From: a bacterium
GTDB lineage: Bacteria; Zixibacteria; MSB-5A5; GN15; FEB-12
Length of the DNA stretch: 64,000 nt
NCBI GenBank assembly: GCA_016708025.1
Contig: JADJGQ010000001.1
Span: forward strand, 1,178,001-1,242,000
Direction: 5' to 3'
Position 1 is the stretch's first letter, and each line of letters starts with the position of its first letter. The notes under the pieces were generated by a model. The model ran no database searches and had not been told where the DNA came from. It was given only the letters and a program-made list of their open reading frames with translations. The position numbers were made by a program, and so were the translations under genes. Shown piece after piece: positions 20,137 through 30,777 of this stretch.

Positions 20137-21774
20137 TTTTAGCTCTTGGAGATCCTTCCCTTTCGCTCCGAACGCAATCAGAAGCATCTCAGAGATATTC
20201 GCCACTCCTCGAGACCGCAGATATTTTACTCCGTCGATCATTTCCGGCTCCAGTGAGAACTCGCCAATTAGTGACATCAGTTGTGCCTTCGCTCCCATGA
20301 CATCCTCCCTCAGCTTCTCGTTCAGGCGGATCAGCCATCCAGCGACAAACTCTTCATCCACTTTCAAATTGTCGAAGTTCATCCGACTGTCGAGAAGTTC
20401 AGATTGAGCGTCTATTTGGCTGATCCTGGACTCATACTCAGTCAAGCGTTGCTGCAATGCGGGCGAAAACGTGCCGTTTTCAATCGCGCTCAGGATATTA
20501 GACAGCTTTTTAGACAGTGAACGCCTTTCCTCTATAATTGCCGAGGACTTGCTGCGAAGGCCCGAAATCTTCGCTTTGAGTTTGCGATTGACTGCCTTCA
20601 CTATGGCGGACAGTAGCGCTGGATTGAGAAGCTTTCGTTGGATGTCGTTCAGGATGACCGTTTCGAGTTCGAGCTTCGAAACGCGGAAGCCATTCGTGCA
20701 AGCAGCCTTCCCTCGTTGCCAATTGGTGCAGCATCCAAACAGTGGGTGAGGTCGGTCTACGCCGATGACCTATGACATAGCGGCCGCAAACGTGACAGCG
20801 CATCATTCCAGAAAGAGGAAACTGGATCGGTGTGCGGGCCGGCGTACTGAGTCTCGTCGCTTTCCAGCTTGAATTCGCGCTTGTGCCGCAGACCACGTCG
20901 TTGAATCAACGATGGCAAGATGAGGTTGTAAATTTTGTTGCCATTCGCTTTTGTCCTTCATAACGCGTTTTCTCTGGCCAGTCTCCGGATTGGTGACCCA
21001 TCCAGCTTTGTTGAATGACCAATCGCCGATGTACTTGGAATTTTGGAGAAGGTTTTTGATGGTGCCAGGAATCCAAGCTGGCTTGTGACCTGTTCGCTCG
21101 ACGATCGTTAAATGGGGTGCGTAGCACTTCAGATTGAGTTGATGGGTAATGTCACGCATACTGAGCCCAGCGACAAATGAAATATCTCACAGGGGCTGGA
21201 TCTGGGACGGCGGGACCCAATAACTCGAGTAAAGCCTGTCTTGCGATCAATTGAGCCGGCAGGGTCGAATTCTTTAGTGTAGGAAAAGCCATAGGCTCTT
21301 CCCCCTGCGTTGTAGCCCTTGAGTGCTTGTCCTTCCATCCCTCTAAGAGTCTTCGAAGCGAGGTCTCGACGGTACTGTGAGTCAATCAGACTATTCACGC
21401 CGACTGTCAGATGGGATTGATTGTCGCGACTGTCAATCCCCTGGCTGACGAAAAAGACGCTGACACCGTAAAAGCGGAGCTTCCCAATAATGCTTTCAAC
21501 TTCTCCCATGCGCCTGGAGAGCCGGCTGGTGTCGTCAATCAGGACGTACTCGAATGGTCGAGGATTTTGAGTAACGGCAAGGAGGAGTTGGGCCAGCGAA
21601 GTTCTGCCGCGGACAGAGACACCTGGCGCGATCTGAAAAGATGCATTCCTTTAGGACCGTCCAGCCTCGCTGGTCGGCTAAGTGCTGGCAATTACGGATT
21701 TGATCTACAATTGATCTGTCCTGTTGAAGATCGCTGCTATAGCGAGCATAGATTGCACACCGCATAATACTCAT
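20074..21774 (-). pseudogene. large serine recombinase, multiply frameshifted
   Basis: Fragments in different frames together make one large serine integrase/recombinase. N-terminal resolvase domain: CAIYARYSSDLQQDRSIVDQ (with the nucleophile Ser in SSD), then after a frameshift near 21630 GVSVRGRTSLAQLLLAV and IDDTSRLSRRMGEVESII. Recombinase domain: ASKTLRGMEGQALKGYNAGG and HKPAWIPGTIKNLLQNSKYI. Zinc ribbon: LSGMMRCHVCGRYVIGHRRR. Coiled-coil C-terminus: LKAKISGLRSKSSAIIEERR. Frame changes near 21630, 21230, 21170, 20820 and 20640 mean it cannot be translated as one protein. The last 20 or so codons lie antisense to tRNA-His and stop inside its D arm. It was probably the enzyme that integrated or excised the element from this tRNA. 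Confidence 0.82.
20126..20139 (+). repeat. attL-like direct repeat
   Basis: GCCCCCCGGTATTT spanning the last 11 bases of tRNA-His and three following T. An identical copy is at 37346-37359. Confidence 0.75.
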
Positions 21775-21996
21775 AAGTTACTGTGCTCTCACCTGGTACG
21801 CAGCAAAAAAAAATCAGCTGCTCAACTTCTTCTTGAAACCCACACTTTGCTCACCGAGTAGTTGATCCCCGAACTTCACTGAACCGCTTATCAGCAGACA
21901 CATAATTAGATTAGTGGATTCTGTTTCCAAGCGGCTATCGGCCGCGTGTTCACACTTGGGCGGTTCAAGGGCGACTCGCCTCTCCCCATTTTTGGT

Positions 21997-24900
21997 CTAC
22001 TCACCTTCCGTCGCCTTCCACCAATTATGATAGTTGGTGCCGAGAGCCTTCAGTCTCCTATCTATCTCCGGCAATCGTTCATCTGCAACTCGGTTTCGGA
22101 GGCGTCTCATAATAGCATCAGAACCGATAGGTACCTCCGGGCGATGTTCGTTCCAGTCCATTACTTCGTTGAATATTCCTTCAGAGAACTCTGCGTCGCC
22201 GGACAGTACTTTCAAGAGCCGCATGGATGTTCGGTCAAGAATTTCGTCGCGTTCGCTGGCGATCTCGCTGAATCCGTCCAGGACCAATTGACTGACTGCC
22301 TCTTCAGTTGTTCTGAAACCTCCAGCTTTTAGAAGAACGTCGCCGAGATCGGCCTTGAATTTGAGCTTTCCGTCTGCTGAGTGAAATTCATATTCGCCCT
22401 TATCAAGCTTGATTGCCCAAGTACGCATAGCATTTATGAACTTAAGGCTCGGCACCTTCTCTGTGAGCGCGGCAACACCGCGTTTCCACGGATTGTCCTC
22501 AACTCCCTTCGACAGTACGCTCTGCCACGCGTGCCTGCTGAAGCAAGGGGCGGGAGTAGCAGCCCCTACGACCTCCTGAGGGCTGTTACCGTATGGCATC
22601 GAGACCATCTGGAATGAATAGCTCATGTCCAGCCCTACTAATCCAGGGAGCCCGTACATTACGCCATCAGCAACTGTCTCACCATACTCGTCCTTGATCG
22701 ACTGGTAGGCCGCATATGTGACAAATCCTGCTCCGATTACCTTCGGATCGACGACCGCCTTGGCGCCACCGAGCAACAATTTGGCACCTAACCACTTTGC
22801 TACGCCTGGGTAGTTTCGATCGGCAAACAAATCTATGCCCAGTTCAACATCCTTGATCGCAAAACGCTTGAACTGAAATACAGACGAACCGACTGGCCCA
22901 CGCATGATTAATGGAGTATCGGAGCGAATAGCCAGGAACTGCGAATAGATATTGCCCTGGAGCACCGCATATCGATTAGCTTCCACGTCTGATAACCCAC
23001 GCTTCTTTCCTTTCTCAAAGAATGTCGACCAGACGATTTCCTGATTCGACGTCTCAGGAGCCAACGAACGCATCTTTTCCCTGGTGGTAGCCCAACTTAC
23101 ATCAGTCGGTATAGTGCCGAGGCGTGGCTGCAACCCCTCGATCGTCTTTCCTCCGGTCAGGAACTTCACCGAATTCCTTGAGCTTTTTCTTCCCTTCGGC
23201 GGATGCGTAGAATTTCCGGCCCGCAATGGACTCTTTCACCGCCATTAATGGCTCAGTGGTCTGAAAACGCTGAAGACGATTTAGCGCATGGAAGCGCGGG
23301 GAGTACTTCAGGAACAAGTCGACAGTGCGCCGCTTGATAAATCCGGCTGCTCGCTCGAGTAGCATCGGTCTGACAACATCCCGAATGCCAGGTACTTGTT
23401 GAATCGTGTTGTCGAGAAGGAGCGATGCCTTGCTTGGCTGAGGCCCCCAAATGTGATCCATCATGCTCTGCACATAATCGGCAGTCTCAGGTCTGCCTTC
23501 CTGCCGAATCTTGTCGACAAGAGGCTGAATGGTAGCATTTAGATCAGAGAGGTACTTCCACCGAACAAATTGCTGATTATACAACCCAGAATGCGTGGCA
23601 GATCTTTCGAGAATCCTGCAACACCTTTGCGCTTCTGGAGGAAGCGGATTTCTGCTTTGCCTCTTTGGTGCCAATCTCTCCGGAAAGAAACTGTGCGACT
23701 TGCTCCTTGGTGACAGATCCTTCCGCGGCGTCTGCGATTTCATTGACGATTTTGTGGAAGCGCGGTCTACCAATCCTGACTACATCCCCTCCCCTAAAGG
23801 CTCGACCTCGAATCGAATATGACTCCGGTGATACTTCAGGATGGTTTGCATAATCTTCAATTGCTCTTAGCATGGCATCGAAAGCAGTGTGTGCCGAACC
23901 GACGTGCTGCCCGTCTCTCACAATTTCCCATGAACCGGGGTGCAATTGAGGAAGGTAATTCACGACACCCCAATCAGCCGGAACCTTCTCGGACAATGCT
24001 AACTCCACTTTGTCGGCCAATTCAGCCCGCTGAAGATCGCTCAGCTTCTTACCCTCCAGACTGTTTTCCTGTCGATACGTTTTCTCAGCAATAGCTGTAA
24101 CAGCCTTGCGCAACTTCTCCCGCTTAATACTGATGATTTCTTTTCGATCATTCTCCATGAACTTCCGGATTTCTTGTACTGCTTCAAGGCTGCCGGGCTG
24201 TAAACTGACATCACTTCCGGGATCAATGATATGGTCATACAGTTTGTCGCCATTTGTCCCCCAGTCGCGCTTGTCCACCTTTTTGAGTGATGCTTCAAGC
24301 TTCTCGGCACGGCGCCCTGATTCCACCATGATCTCGGTTTCGGCGAACAAGATTTCTTCACCGGCTCGTTTCGCGACATTGCCATAACGAGCTGGCAAGT
24401 CAGGGGCCGCACCAAGCACTCCCTGTGGAGTTCGTATAGCCGAAGTGATCCAATATCTTTAGGGTCGTGAAGCACGCGAATGGTTGGCTGCTGGATAGTA
24501 CCTTCAATTTCCCCTGCTCAGATACTTGCCTCTGAGCGGGACGCCTTTCGCTTGGCCTCTGCCTTTCTCAACGCGCGAGCAGAGATCCCAGATAGTAGCT
24601 GTTCGGGACTTACACCTGCACCCAACAAAATTTCCGCTCTAACTTCTTCTACCTGACTAGTAGGACCTCCCTCGCCGTCTTTTGCATTTGCATTCTGTAC
24701 TTGTTCATATCCCGTAGCAGGCGTAGCAGGTTTAGTTTCTGCTGTTTTGCAGGTTCAGTGACAGTTTTTCGGCTGGCTTGTCAGGTTCGCGCAGCCTATC
24801 GCCCTGCTTGAGCGTGTGCTCGTCAGGTATGGGCTTGCCGACAGCCTCTTCGCCAACGGTCGGCTTCTGGATCTCTTCGAGTGTAGCACTGACATCTTTA

Positions 24901-26277
24901 CGGGTAGGCTCCAGACTTACGGGCCCTGGACGCGGCTCAGAGCGATCGCAGTGGCGCCGTCACTTGCTCGGGTGTCATTGGCGCTTTGGCATCCTTCTGC
25001 ATATCCATTATCTCGTTGACCAAAGTAACACGGTCAGCGGCTTGGATGCGCTGGACCTCGCCAAGGCTCTGCTCTTCAATGGAGACAGGGACTTTCTTTT
25101 CCCGGACGGCTTTCTCGATAGTCTGCTGCGCCTGATCGCGTTCTTTCTCGGCGGTAGTTGCTCGCTCCTTTTCGATCCGTAGCTCTTCCTGGAACCTGGC
25201 AATATCCTGATCCATCTTCGCCTTGGTGTCGATCGCTCGCTTGACCTCGGTTTCGGCTTTCGGGTTCAGGTCCGCAGCCTCTTTCGCCTTGTTGATGATA
25301 CTCGCCTTGCCCTTAATCATCTGAGCGGCGAACAGTAGGTTCTCGGGATGCTCGTAGAAATGGTTGATCGCTTCGGTGCGAAGATCCTCGAGCGTCTTAC
25401 TTGTCGTCAACAGGGTCGGAGCATTGAGTACGGCGGAGATCCCTTCAGTTAGTTTGGTGATCGGATTGTTCCGGGTACCGAACATGACCTCTGCTACGTG
25501 GCCGGTCTGATCCGGCGATTCCCGGATAATATCAATCAGGCCCGTTGCAATCTCTTCAATCTTGCGATGCGGAGAAGAAGATCCCTCTGGTGACCCCGGT
25601 TTCGGCGGCGCGGGATTGACAATATCGTCAAGCGTACCTGTAAAGAATCCAACGAGCCCACCGATGGCCCCGGTTGTGATGTGAGTCGCCAGGGCGCCGG
25701 CACGGTCCCAAGCTCCAGAATTTTTGTATTGAGTGGCGAGCTGCTCTTCTCGGGGAGTGAGTGGCTGCTTCTTCAAGTCGCGATACGGAGAAATCGGCAT
25801 CGGCGTATCGGCCCCGATGAATTCCATCATTTGAACGACCGGATCGCCGAGCTCTTTTTAAGACGGCCGCGCCGATACGCAAACCCCTACGCCGCCGCAC
25901 CGGGCATTGCGGTTGACCGTTTCCGCTTCTGCCTTTTTGATCTTCGCCTTCAAGCGGGCCCACGGCTTGGTTGGCTCTAAGGCTTGGGGGTCGATTATCT
26001 TATGGTTGACCGCGGATTCCACGCTACGGCGCTCGTCGGCTGTCAGGGCGTCCATGCCCTGCTCTTGAGCCTTCTTCACTACCTGCATGAACTCATACGA
26101 GCTGGAGTATGGGCCAAGCGGATTGATCGCTATGGGGTCAGGCGGGCCCACTTGCTCCGTTCCGACCTGGGCGACGATCTCTTTTGCGTTAGCGTTGTCG
26201 ATCTTTTCGACCAACAAACCGCGGCGCCGTTTCCGCAACTCTTCCTGACGATCGAGCGTATCGAGTAATCTACCCAT
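21997..26277 (-). pseudogene. giant phage-type (polyvalent-like) protein, frameshifted
   Basis: About 1,425 codons of continuous protein-like sequence broken by at least seven frameshifts or stops (near 25900, 25855, 24930, 24700, 24420, 23620 and 23160). Continuity is clear across breaks, for example LRLYELHR in one frame continuing as VLGAAPDLPARYGNVAKRAG in the next, and AEGKKKLKEFG continuing as NSVKFLTGGKTIEGL. N-terminal part MGRLLDTLDRQEELRKRRRG starts after AAAGGAG. The middle has a long coiled coil (KMDQDIARFQEELRIEKERA). The C-terminal third has hydrophobic segments (VFQFKRFAIKDVELGIDLFA; VIGAGFVTYAAYQSI) reminiscent of the end of large polyvalent proteins injected by some phages and carried by phage-plasmids. 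That family assignment is by recollection and moderate. It lies directly downstream of the DnaB gene on the same strand. Confidence 0.65.
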
Positions 26278-26298
26278 ATACCTTTGCTATCTCCTTTC

Positions 26299-27732
26299 TC
26301 AGCGCGCTTCGGAGTAAAACCGCATTCGCACTGCATCGCGACGGCACTCCACCACTGCCTTCTCGCCGTCCTTTTGTTTGCCAACAATCATGTATGCCAA
26401 GGTCGTCAGGTCCTTACCTCCGTTCTTGACCGGATAGGCCCTTAATGCATCCTGGTAATAACTACTTTGTTCACCATAATTGACCTTCAGGAGCTCAATG
26501 GGCACAACCGGAAATAGAATCTGACTTGCGTCTTGCTCAAGAGAACCGGATTCGCGTAGCATCCCCATATTTGGAAAGTTCCAGTTATTTGACTCCCAGT
26601 CGATCTTTTGCTGGAAGCGATTCCGATTGAGCTGACTGAGAATCACCATGGCCACATCCAGATCCTTTGCAGTCGCGGTTAAGATCCTCGATATTTCAGT
26701 TATTTCTTGATGTCGATTGTCTAGTCGGCCGTGCGGGGGAATCTTCTGCACATAGTCAATGACTACTATATCGAGCCCAAATTGTCGTTTGATTCGACGT
26801 GCTTCTGAACGAATATCCAGCACCGTCATATTGGGGTCATCATCTATCAAAAAGTTGTCATGGCGTGCCAGTTCGGCGCCATACCGACCAATTTGATCTT
26901 TCTCTTCCAGGCTCATTTGACCGCTATAAAGCCGATTCTTAGGGGTCCAGTGAGCGAGGTCAGGCAGTAACAACAGCATCTTTCGCTGGTCAAGGCTTAC
27001 GAAGTAGATCTTGCGTCCCCAATTGAGATTGAAAAGACAAGTGTCCAGAGCAAAACTTGTCTTCCCCGAAGATGGTTCACCTGCTATGAAAGTTGACTCG
27101 CCACGATAGAGGCCCCGGATCACTCGGTTGAGATCCGCAATACGAGTTTCGAATATATCATGCTGGTTGCTTGGGTCGATCTTGAGCAGTTTATCCGCGA
27201 CGATCGGCGTCAATGCTGACAGCGAAACCAACTTGCTTTTGGCACCAGTCTCTGCAATTGAGAATATCTTCGCTTCAGCAGTATTTAGTTGTTCGCGGGC
27301 AGGTTTCGTTGCCTCGAAAGCATCTCGATCTATTTCCCTGGCAGCCTCGGAAAGCTGTCGAAGCGTTGCCTTCTCCCTTACGATCTCAGCATGGGCGACA
27401 ACGTTTACCGTAGTTGCCACTCCTTCGCACAATTCGACCAGGTAGGATCGCCCTCCAACAGATTCGAGGTCGCCGTTTTGCGTTAACCTCTCTGATACCG
27501 TGGTGATGTCTATTGGCTCCGACACCATATAGAGTTGCATGGCCGCGCGAAAGATGCGCCTGTGCCGCTGTGAGTAGAATACCTGTTCGTGCTTCAGGAT
27601 GGTCAAGACCAGATCGAATGCCTTGTCATCCTTTAGAATTGAGCCAAGCACGGACTGTTCGGCCTCCAGTGACTGTGGCGGAACAAGCTCCGTCTCTTTC
27701 GAGCTCCTTCCAGCAATTGGTTTAGTACCCAT
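26299..27732 (-). CDS. dnaB: DnaB-like replicative helicase of the element
   Basis: 477 residues, intact. The DnaB N-terminal domain is evident (PPQSLEAEQSVLGSILKDDK, then YSQRHRRIFRAAMQLYMVSE and LVELCEGVATTVNVVAHAEI). The RecA-like domain has Walker A AGEPSSGKTSFALD, Walker B region GLDIVVIDYVQKIPPHGR and the DnaB motif ILSQLNRN. A segment after VSLDQRKML is shorter and less conserved than in chromosomal DnaB, so some activity may be compromised. It would unwind element DNA at replication forks. The start at 27732 overlaps the end of the loader-like gene by 11 nt, showing translational coupling. A chromosomal DnaB would be a separate gene elsewhere. Confidence 0.88.
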   Translation of the reverse strand: MGTKPIAGRSSKETELVPPQSLEAEQSVLGSILKDDKAFDLVLTILKHEQVFYSQRHRRIFRAAMQLYMVSEPIDITTVSERLTQNGDLESVGGRSYLVELCEGVATTVNVVAHAEIVREKATLRQLSEAAREIDRDAFEATKPAREQLNTAEAKIFSIAETGAKSKLVSLSALTPIVADKLLKIDPSNQHDIFETRIADLNRVIRGLYRGESTFIAGEPSSGKTSFALDTCLFNLNWGRKIYFVSLDQRKMLLLLPDLAHWTPKNRLYSGQMSLEEKDQIGRYGAELARHDNFLIDDDPNMTVLDIRSEARRIKRQFGLDIVVIDYVQKIPPHGRLDNRHQEITEISRILTATAKDLDVAMVILSQLNRNRFQQKIDWESNNWNFPNMGMLRESGSLEQDASQILFPVVPIELLKVNYGEQSSYYQDALRAYPVKNGGKDLTTLAYMIVGKQKDGEKAVVECRRDAVRMRFYSEAR

Positions 27733-28291
27733 TTGGACCTGCTGCCGGGCTCGGTTTGTCTCTTAAACCGCCCGTGTTGACGGGCGTTTCTTCTTCGTTC
27801 GGCTTAGAATTAGTATTAGTATGAGAATTAGTATTAATATAGGCGGAATGGGATGGCTCCGAGTCAGAGATGGGTATCACTATTTTGTATTTAGCTGCAT
27901 AGAGTTGCGTGAAGGCATTCGCGAAGTCTCCACCTGTTTCTCTATGAAATATTCCTGAGTGATGCCACTTTGCCACCAACTTGACTACGTTTTGCATCTG
28001 GTTTGAAGTATAGTTGCCCTTAAAAAGCCTGTGATATGACCCCGATTTCCACCAGATATGTGTCCAGTCGTCTGATGGAAGGCACTTCCCGATGATCGCA
28101 AATCGGAGGAGCGACTTCTTGACCTTGGCCGGACTCGTGCGGCAACTGGAAGCTACGTATCTCAACCTGATCGGGCAGATCCCAGCATTATCCATGTGCG
28201 TTATGAGGTAAATGACAATCAGCAACTCAGCGGCGTCCTTATATTCAGGCTCTTCGAAAATTGACTGAGATATCCCTTGGTAGCTAGACAC
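27722..28291 (-). CDS. phage replication/helicase-loader-like protein
   Basis: About 189 residues from GTG 28291, chosen because GAGG lies a few bases upstream and the stop of the preceding small gene is 7 nt away; a longer frame to 28375 overlaps that gene. The N-terminal 110 residues look like a winged-helix replication-initiator domain (SIFEEPEYKDAAELLIVIYL, then CRTSPAKVKKSLLRFAIIGK), followed by HIWWKSGSYHRLFKGNYTSN, similar to the short basic linker in phage O- or DnaD-type loaders. The C-terminus is a Thr/Asn/Ser-rich tail (SAYINTNSHTNTNSKPNEEE). It probably binds the element's origin and delivers DnaB. The overlap with dnaB supports this. Confidence 0.65.
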   Translation of the reverse strand: MSSYQGISQSIFEEPEYKDAAELLIVIYLITHMDNAGICPIRLRYVASSCRTSPAKVKKSLLRFAIIGKCLPSDDWTHIWWKSGSYHRLFKGNYTSNQMQNVVKLVAKWHHSGIFHRETGGDFANAFTQLYAAKYKIVIPISDSEPSHSAYINTNSHTNTNSKPNEEETPVNTGGLRDKPSPAAGPNGY

Positions 28292-28298
28292 GGGAGCC

Positions 28299-28493
28299 TC
28301 ACAATCTGACAAGCGCAACTGCCCATTTGCAGTGCTTTTCAATGGTGTTTGGGTCGAGGTCGCCTCGCTCCTCAACCTTCCTCTTTATTCGGCCGTATTC
28401 GGTCGATCGGGCCGACTCGCCCGTCGGATATGCGCAGAAGCCCGCGGTTGCAAGCTGCTCGAAGAATTGTTCCTTTGTCATACTACTGGTCAA
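28299..28493 (-). CDS. small protein of element replication operon
   Basis: 64 residues from a TTG at 28493 with AGAGGAG 9 nt upstream (an ATG at 28481 gives 60). Hydrophilic, with TKEQFFEQLATAGFCAYPTG and IEKHCKWAVALVRL. No family is recognised. It sits just before the loader-like gene in the same operon and overlaps the end of the ORF upstream. Confidence 0.5.
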   Translation of the reverse strand: MTSSMTKEQFFEQLATAGFCAYPTGESARSTEYGRIKRKVEERGDLDPNTIEKHCKWAVALVRL

Positions 28494-28653
28494 TGCCGGC
28501 TGCTCCTCTTTCTTCCGTTCCCAGGATCTGCCTTATTCGGTCCTCTGCTATTTTGTCAGCCAGCCAGTCGATGAAATTCCCCATTTCTGCGGGAACCTCT
28601 TCAGACTGTTTCTGCGGCTTTGCTTGCACCAGAACCAACTCGCTTTCAAACAA
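28483..28653 (-). CDS. short ORF at head of element operon, start uncertain
   Basis: A reading frame closed upstream by a TGA near 28695 and ending at TAG 28483. It reads FESELVLVQAKPQKQSEEVP and then MGNFIDWLADKIAEDRIRQI, which looks like a real small helical protein. Possible starts are TTG at 28653 (after GGAGCAGAGGG) or an internal ATG. It may be the remnant of a longer frameshifted gene. Confidence 0.4.
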   Translation of the reverse strand: MFESELVLVQAKPQKQSEEVPAEMGNFIDWLADKIAEDRIRQILGTEERGAAGIDQ

Positions 28654-28689
28654 CAGAAGGCCCTCTGCTCCGGCCTGGCAAGGGTAGAA

Positions 28690-29400
28690 GAGTCAAAGGG
28701 CCAACTGCGATGCCCAACGGGCGATGTTTCGTGAACTGCCTTGCCAGCGCGTCGTTATTGCATTAAATCAAGCGACTCATGCAATTTTGTCAGGGGTGCG
28801 AAGAGTGGGAATTTCTCGGGAATGGGGTTGAGTGGAATTTGCCCATGGGGGGGGGACAATTATGGCGAACAGTGACTGACAAAGGTAGACCCACGTAATT
28901 ACCTCAAAAAGTGACATATCATTGTTGCCTTTGTCCGCTAAATTGTGCCGAAAAGTATAATACTGCCGTGTGACTATCAAAGTTGCCATTCTGTCGGATT
29001 TCACTTTATAGCAGCCCTTAGGGGGTTCTTTCGTCATATGCGCCAAACAGTGAAATCCATATCTTTGGAAAGATTCTCGTGCTTCCAAATCCGCTACGCG
29101 TATTGACCTGAATTGACTGAATTGCAGTCGATTATGAGCACCCGACACGTGAATTGGCGCCAAAATGCATGTCTTGACGCGTCGAGTGCTGCTATTCGAC
29201 TGCTACGCTCACACTTAGATGGTGCAGATAACGCCTGAAAATGCGAATTGTCGCGACAACGCCAACATCCACCAAGGGTGCATGCTCACTAACATGTGGT
29301 GAAGAGTCTTCGATCGGGTGTGGAGATCGGGTCAGTTCGGCGAAATCAGGGATTGCAGCGTATTCGCTGGCATTATCCATCTGCCAACGCCAGATTTTGG
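28690..29400. other. central region of element without convincing genes
   Basis: About 700 nt between the leftward and rightward gene blocks. A 128-codon minus-strand frame (28777-29163) has poor composition and no ribosome site. A minus-strand frame at 29192-29434 ends in a stretch (EHAPLVDVGVVATIRIFRRY) vaguely like the end of a 3'-5' exonuclease, perhaps a remnant. The region may hold the origin and control sites, but I see no iterons. Confidence 0.4.
28954..28982 (-). promoter_or_regulatory. candidate promoter of element replication operon
   Basis: On the minus strand a TATACT (28954-28959) is preceded by CTTTGATA; the -35 match is weak at any allowed spacing. Position upstream of the leftward replication genes is suitable. 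Confidence 0.35.
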
Positions 29401-29401
29401 C

Positions 29402-29527
29402 ATGAGAGGGCGGACACGTGAACTTGTTTCCCACGCATTGAAAGTATTCCTACTTAGCGGCGCCGGGATCCTTCTCTATGTCGCGATCGAGTGGGTGCGA
29501 CACCTGCTTGGCTTCAAGCCATTCTGA
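29402..29527 (+). CDS. possible 41-residue single-span membrane peptide
   Basis: MRGRTRELVSHALKVFLLSG followed by AGILLYVAIEWVRHLLGFKP: a basic start and one hydrophobic helix. There is no clear ribosome site. It could be a lysis, antiholin-like or toxin peptide, but nothing beyond the helix supports this. Confidence 0.3.
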   Translation: MRGRTRELVSHALKVFLLSGAGILLYVAIEWVRHLLGFKPF

Positions 29528-29669
29528 TCACGTCCATCGTCCGAGTTTGACGTGATGGGGAGACTTGGGGCTGTTGGCGACCCGGCTCCTCGCGAGCTGA
29601 AGGGGAGCGGAGACGCGATAGATCAGTTGATGGTCCTATTCATGCCAGCCAAAACGAAGGAGGCGGATC

Positions 29670-29873
29670 GTGAACAAAATATTGGAACCACTCAAAGTAG
29701 TCTTTCTCGTTGTGATCGCGGCTCTGCTGCTCACTGACATCATGCTACGATGGAACGAGCAATCGTATTCAATGGGCACCGTGACCGGTAAAGAAGGAAT
29801 AATCATCTTGAACGGTAGAACCGGCGAGGCAAAAGCTGTACAGTGTGGGCGGGGATCTCCTCAATACGTTTAA
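29670..29873 (+). CDS. small membrane protein of the element
   Basis: 67 residues from GTG 29670, with a strong AAGGAGG 7 nt upstream that decides the start. One hydrophobic helix (VVFLVVIAALLLTDIMLRW) is followed by a short polar domain (TVTGKEGIIILNGRTGEAKA) with a beta-hairpin look. No family is known. The strong ribosome site makes it more credible than other short frames in this region. Confidence 0.5.
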   Translation: MNKILEPLKVVFLVVIAALLLTDIMLRWNEQSYSMGTVTGKEGIIILNGRTGEAKAVQCGRGSPQYV

Positions 29874-30378
29874 TTCTGCTGAATGAGAAGGGGGCCAGCC
29901 GCGAGGATAATTTTTTTCTGAGATTCCGACACCAATCAACCTCCCCGGGGGAGCTATGGGGGTGACTCGTTTTCAATAGGATGGCTGTCGCCCCAACAAC
30001 TCAATGAAAATCCCCTCTCTTACTCTGAGTACTCAGGACTCTCGAAACAGCCGAGCAAAGGCTATCACTGCATCCGCAATACCGTCGCTATCCTGCATGC
30101 GTGACCTTCGGTCGTGGAGAAAGCCTTCGATCGCGCGCTGGCACTAAATATGTCGTCTCGAAATCTTTCTCTCGCGATTCAAGATTCGACTACCCTTCGA
30201 AGTTATGACATAGACCACCGACTTTCTGAGTCAAACTAAATTTTACATTGACAGATTGTCGGTTCGAGTCTATCATAGCAACATCCCAAGCAAAATGTCC
30301 CAAACATTGGCCCAAGGGGAACTCACTTAATTCAATTTCAAACTCCGCTTGATGATCGGCGGGGAAAGTGAGTTCTCT
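29874..30378. other. non-coding stretch before recombinase genes
   Basis: About 500 nt with no credible open frame. It probably carries the promoter of the tyrosine-recombinase genes, but no near-consensus hexamer pair stood out. Confidence 0.4.
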
Positions 30379-30777
30379 ATGAAACCTGAACTTTCGCTCA
30401 GGCAAGCTATCAGCTCCACATCCATCGATTCGGCGTTGCTCGTTCGGTTCGAGCGACACTACGCAATGAAGCGTGTGAGCGCCAGGGCAATCGCGGACTG
30501 CTCCAAGCATCTGGAAGGTCTACTAACTTACTTGCATGCTCGGAGTCTCAGGATTTCTACTTTAGCTATTGGTGACTTGACAGAGCATATTATTGATCTC
30601 GAATACCAGGGGGTCCCAACCCCTTTGATTAATATCAAACTGCTCGTCTACGGTCTCTTCTTCCAGTATCTGTACGAAAACGGATATATAGCGACTAACC
30701 CGGCAGCGGCCCTTCGTCTGCTCGATGCTGAATCCGGCCCAAACTTTATTCGGGAGGTCGTCTATGTCCAAGACTAA
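30379..30777 (+). CDS. tyrosine-recombinase N-terminal domain protein
   Basis: 132 residues from ATG 30379. The whole length resembles the SAM-like core-binding domain of phage/XerC-type integrases (LLVRFERHYAMKRVSARAIA, then LINIKLLVYGLFFQYLYENG and YIATNPAAALRLL). No catalytic domain follows: a TAA closes the frame at 30777. The next recombinase starts at 30764 within this gene, so the two are translationally coupled. It may be a natural accessory protein, as with small partners of recombinase trios, or a truncated first recombinase. Confidence 0.65.
   Translation: MKPELSLRQAISSTSIDSALLVRFERHYAMKRVSARAIADCSKHLEGLLTYLHARSLRISTLAIGDLTEHIIDLEYQGVPTPLINIKLLVYGLFFQYLYENGYIATNPAAALRLLDAESGPNFIREVVYVQD

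Noticed and set aside
28777..29163. A 128-codon minus-strand frame in the centre of the element
   Set aside because: No ribosome site, skewed composition and no domain; it lies where the control region is expected.
29192..29434. An 80-codon minus-strand frame with slight similarity to the end of a 3'-5' exonuclease
   Set aside because: The resemblance covers about 20 residues and no exonuclease motif (DEDD) is present; noted only as a possible remnant.
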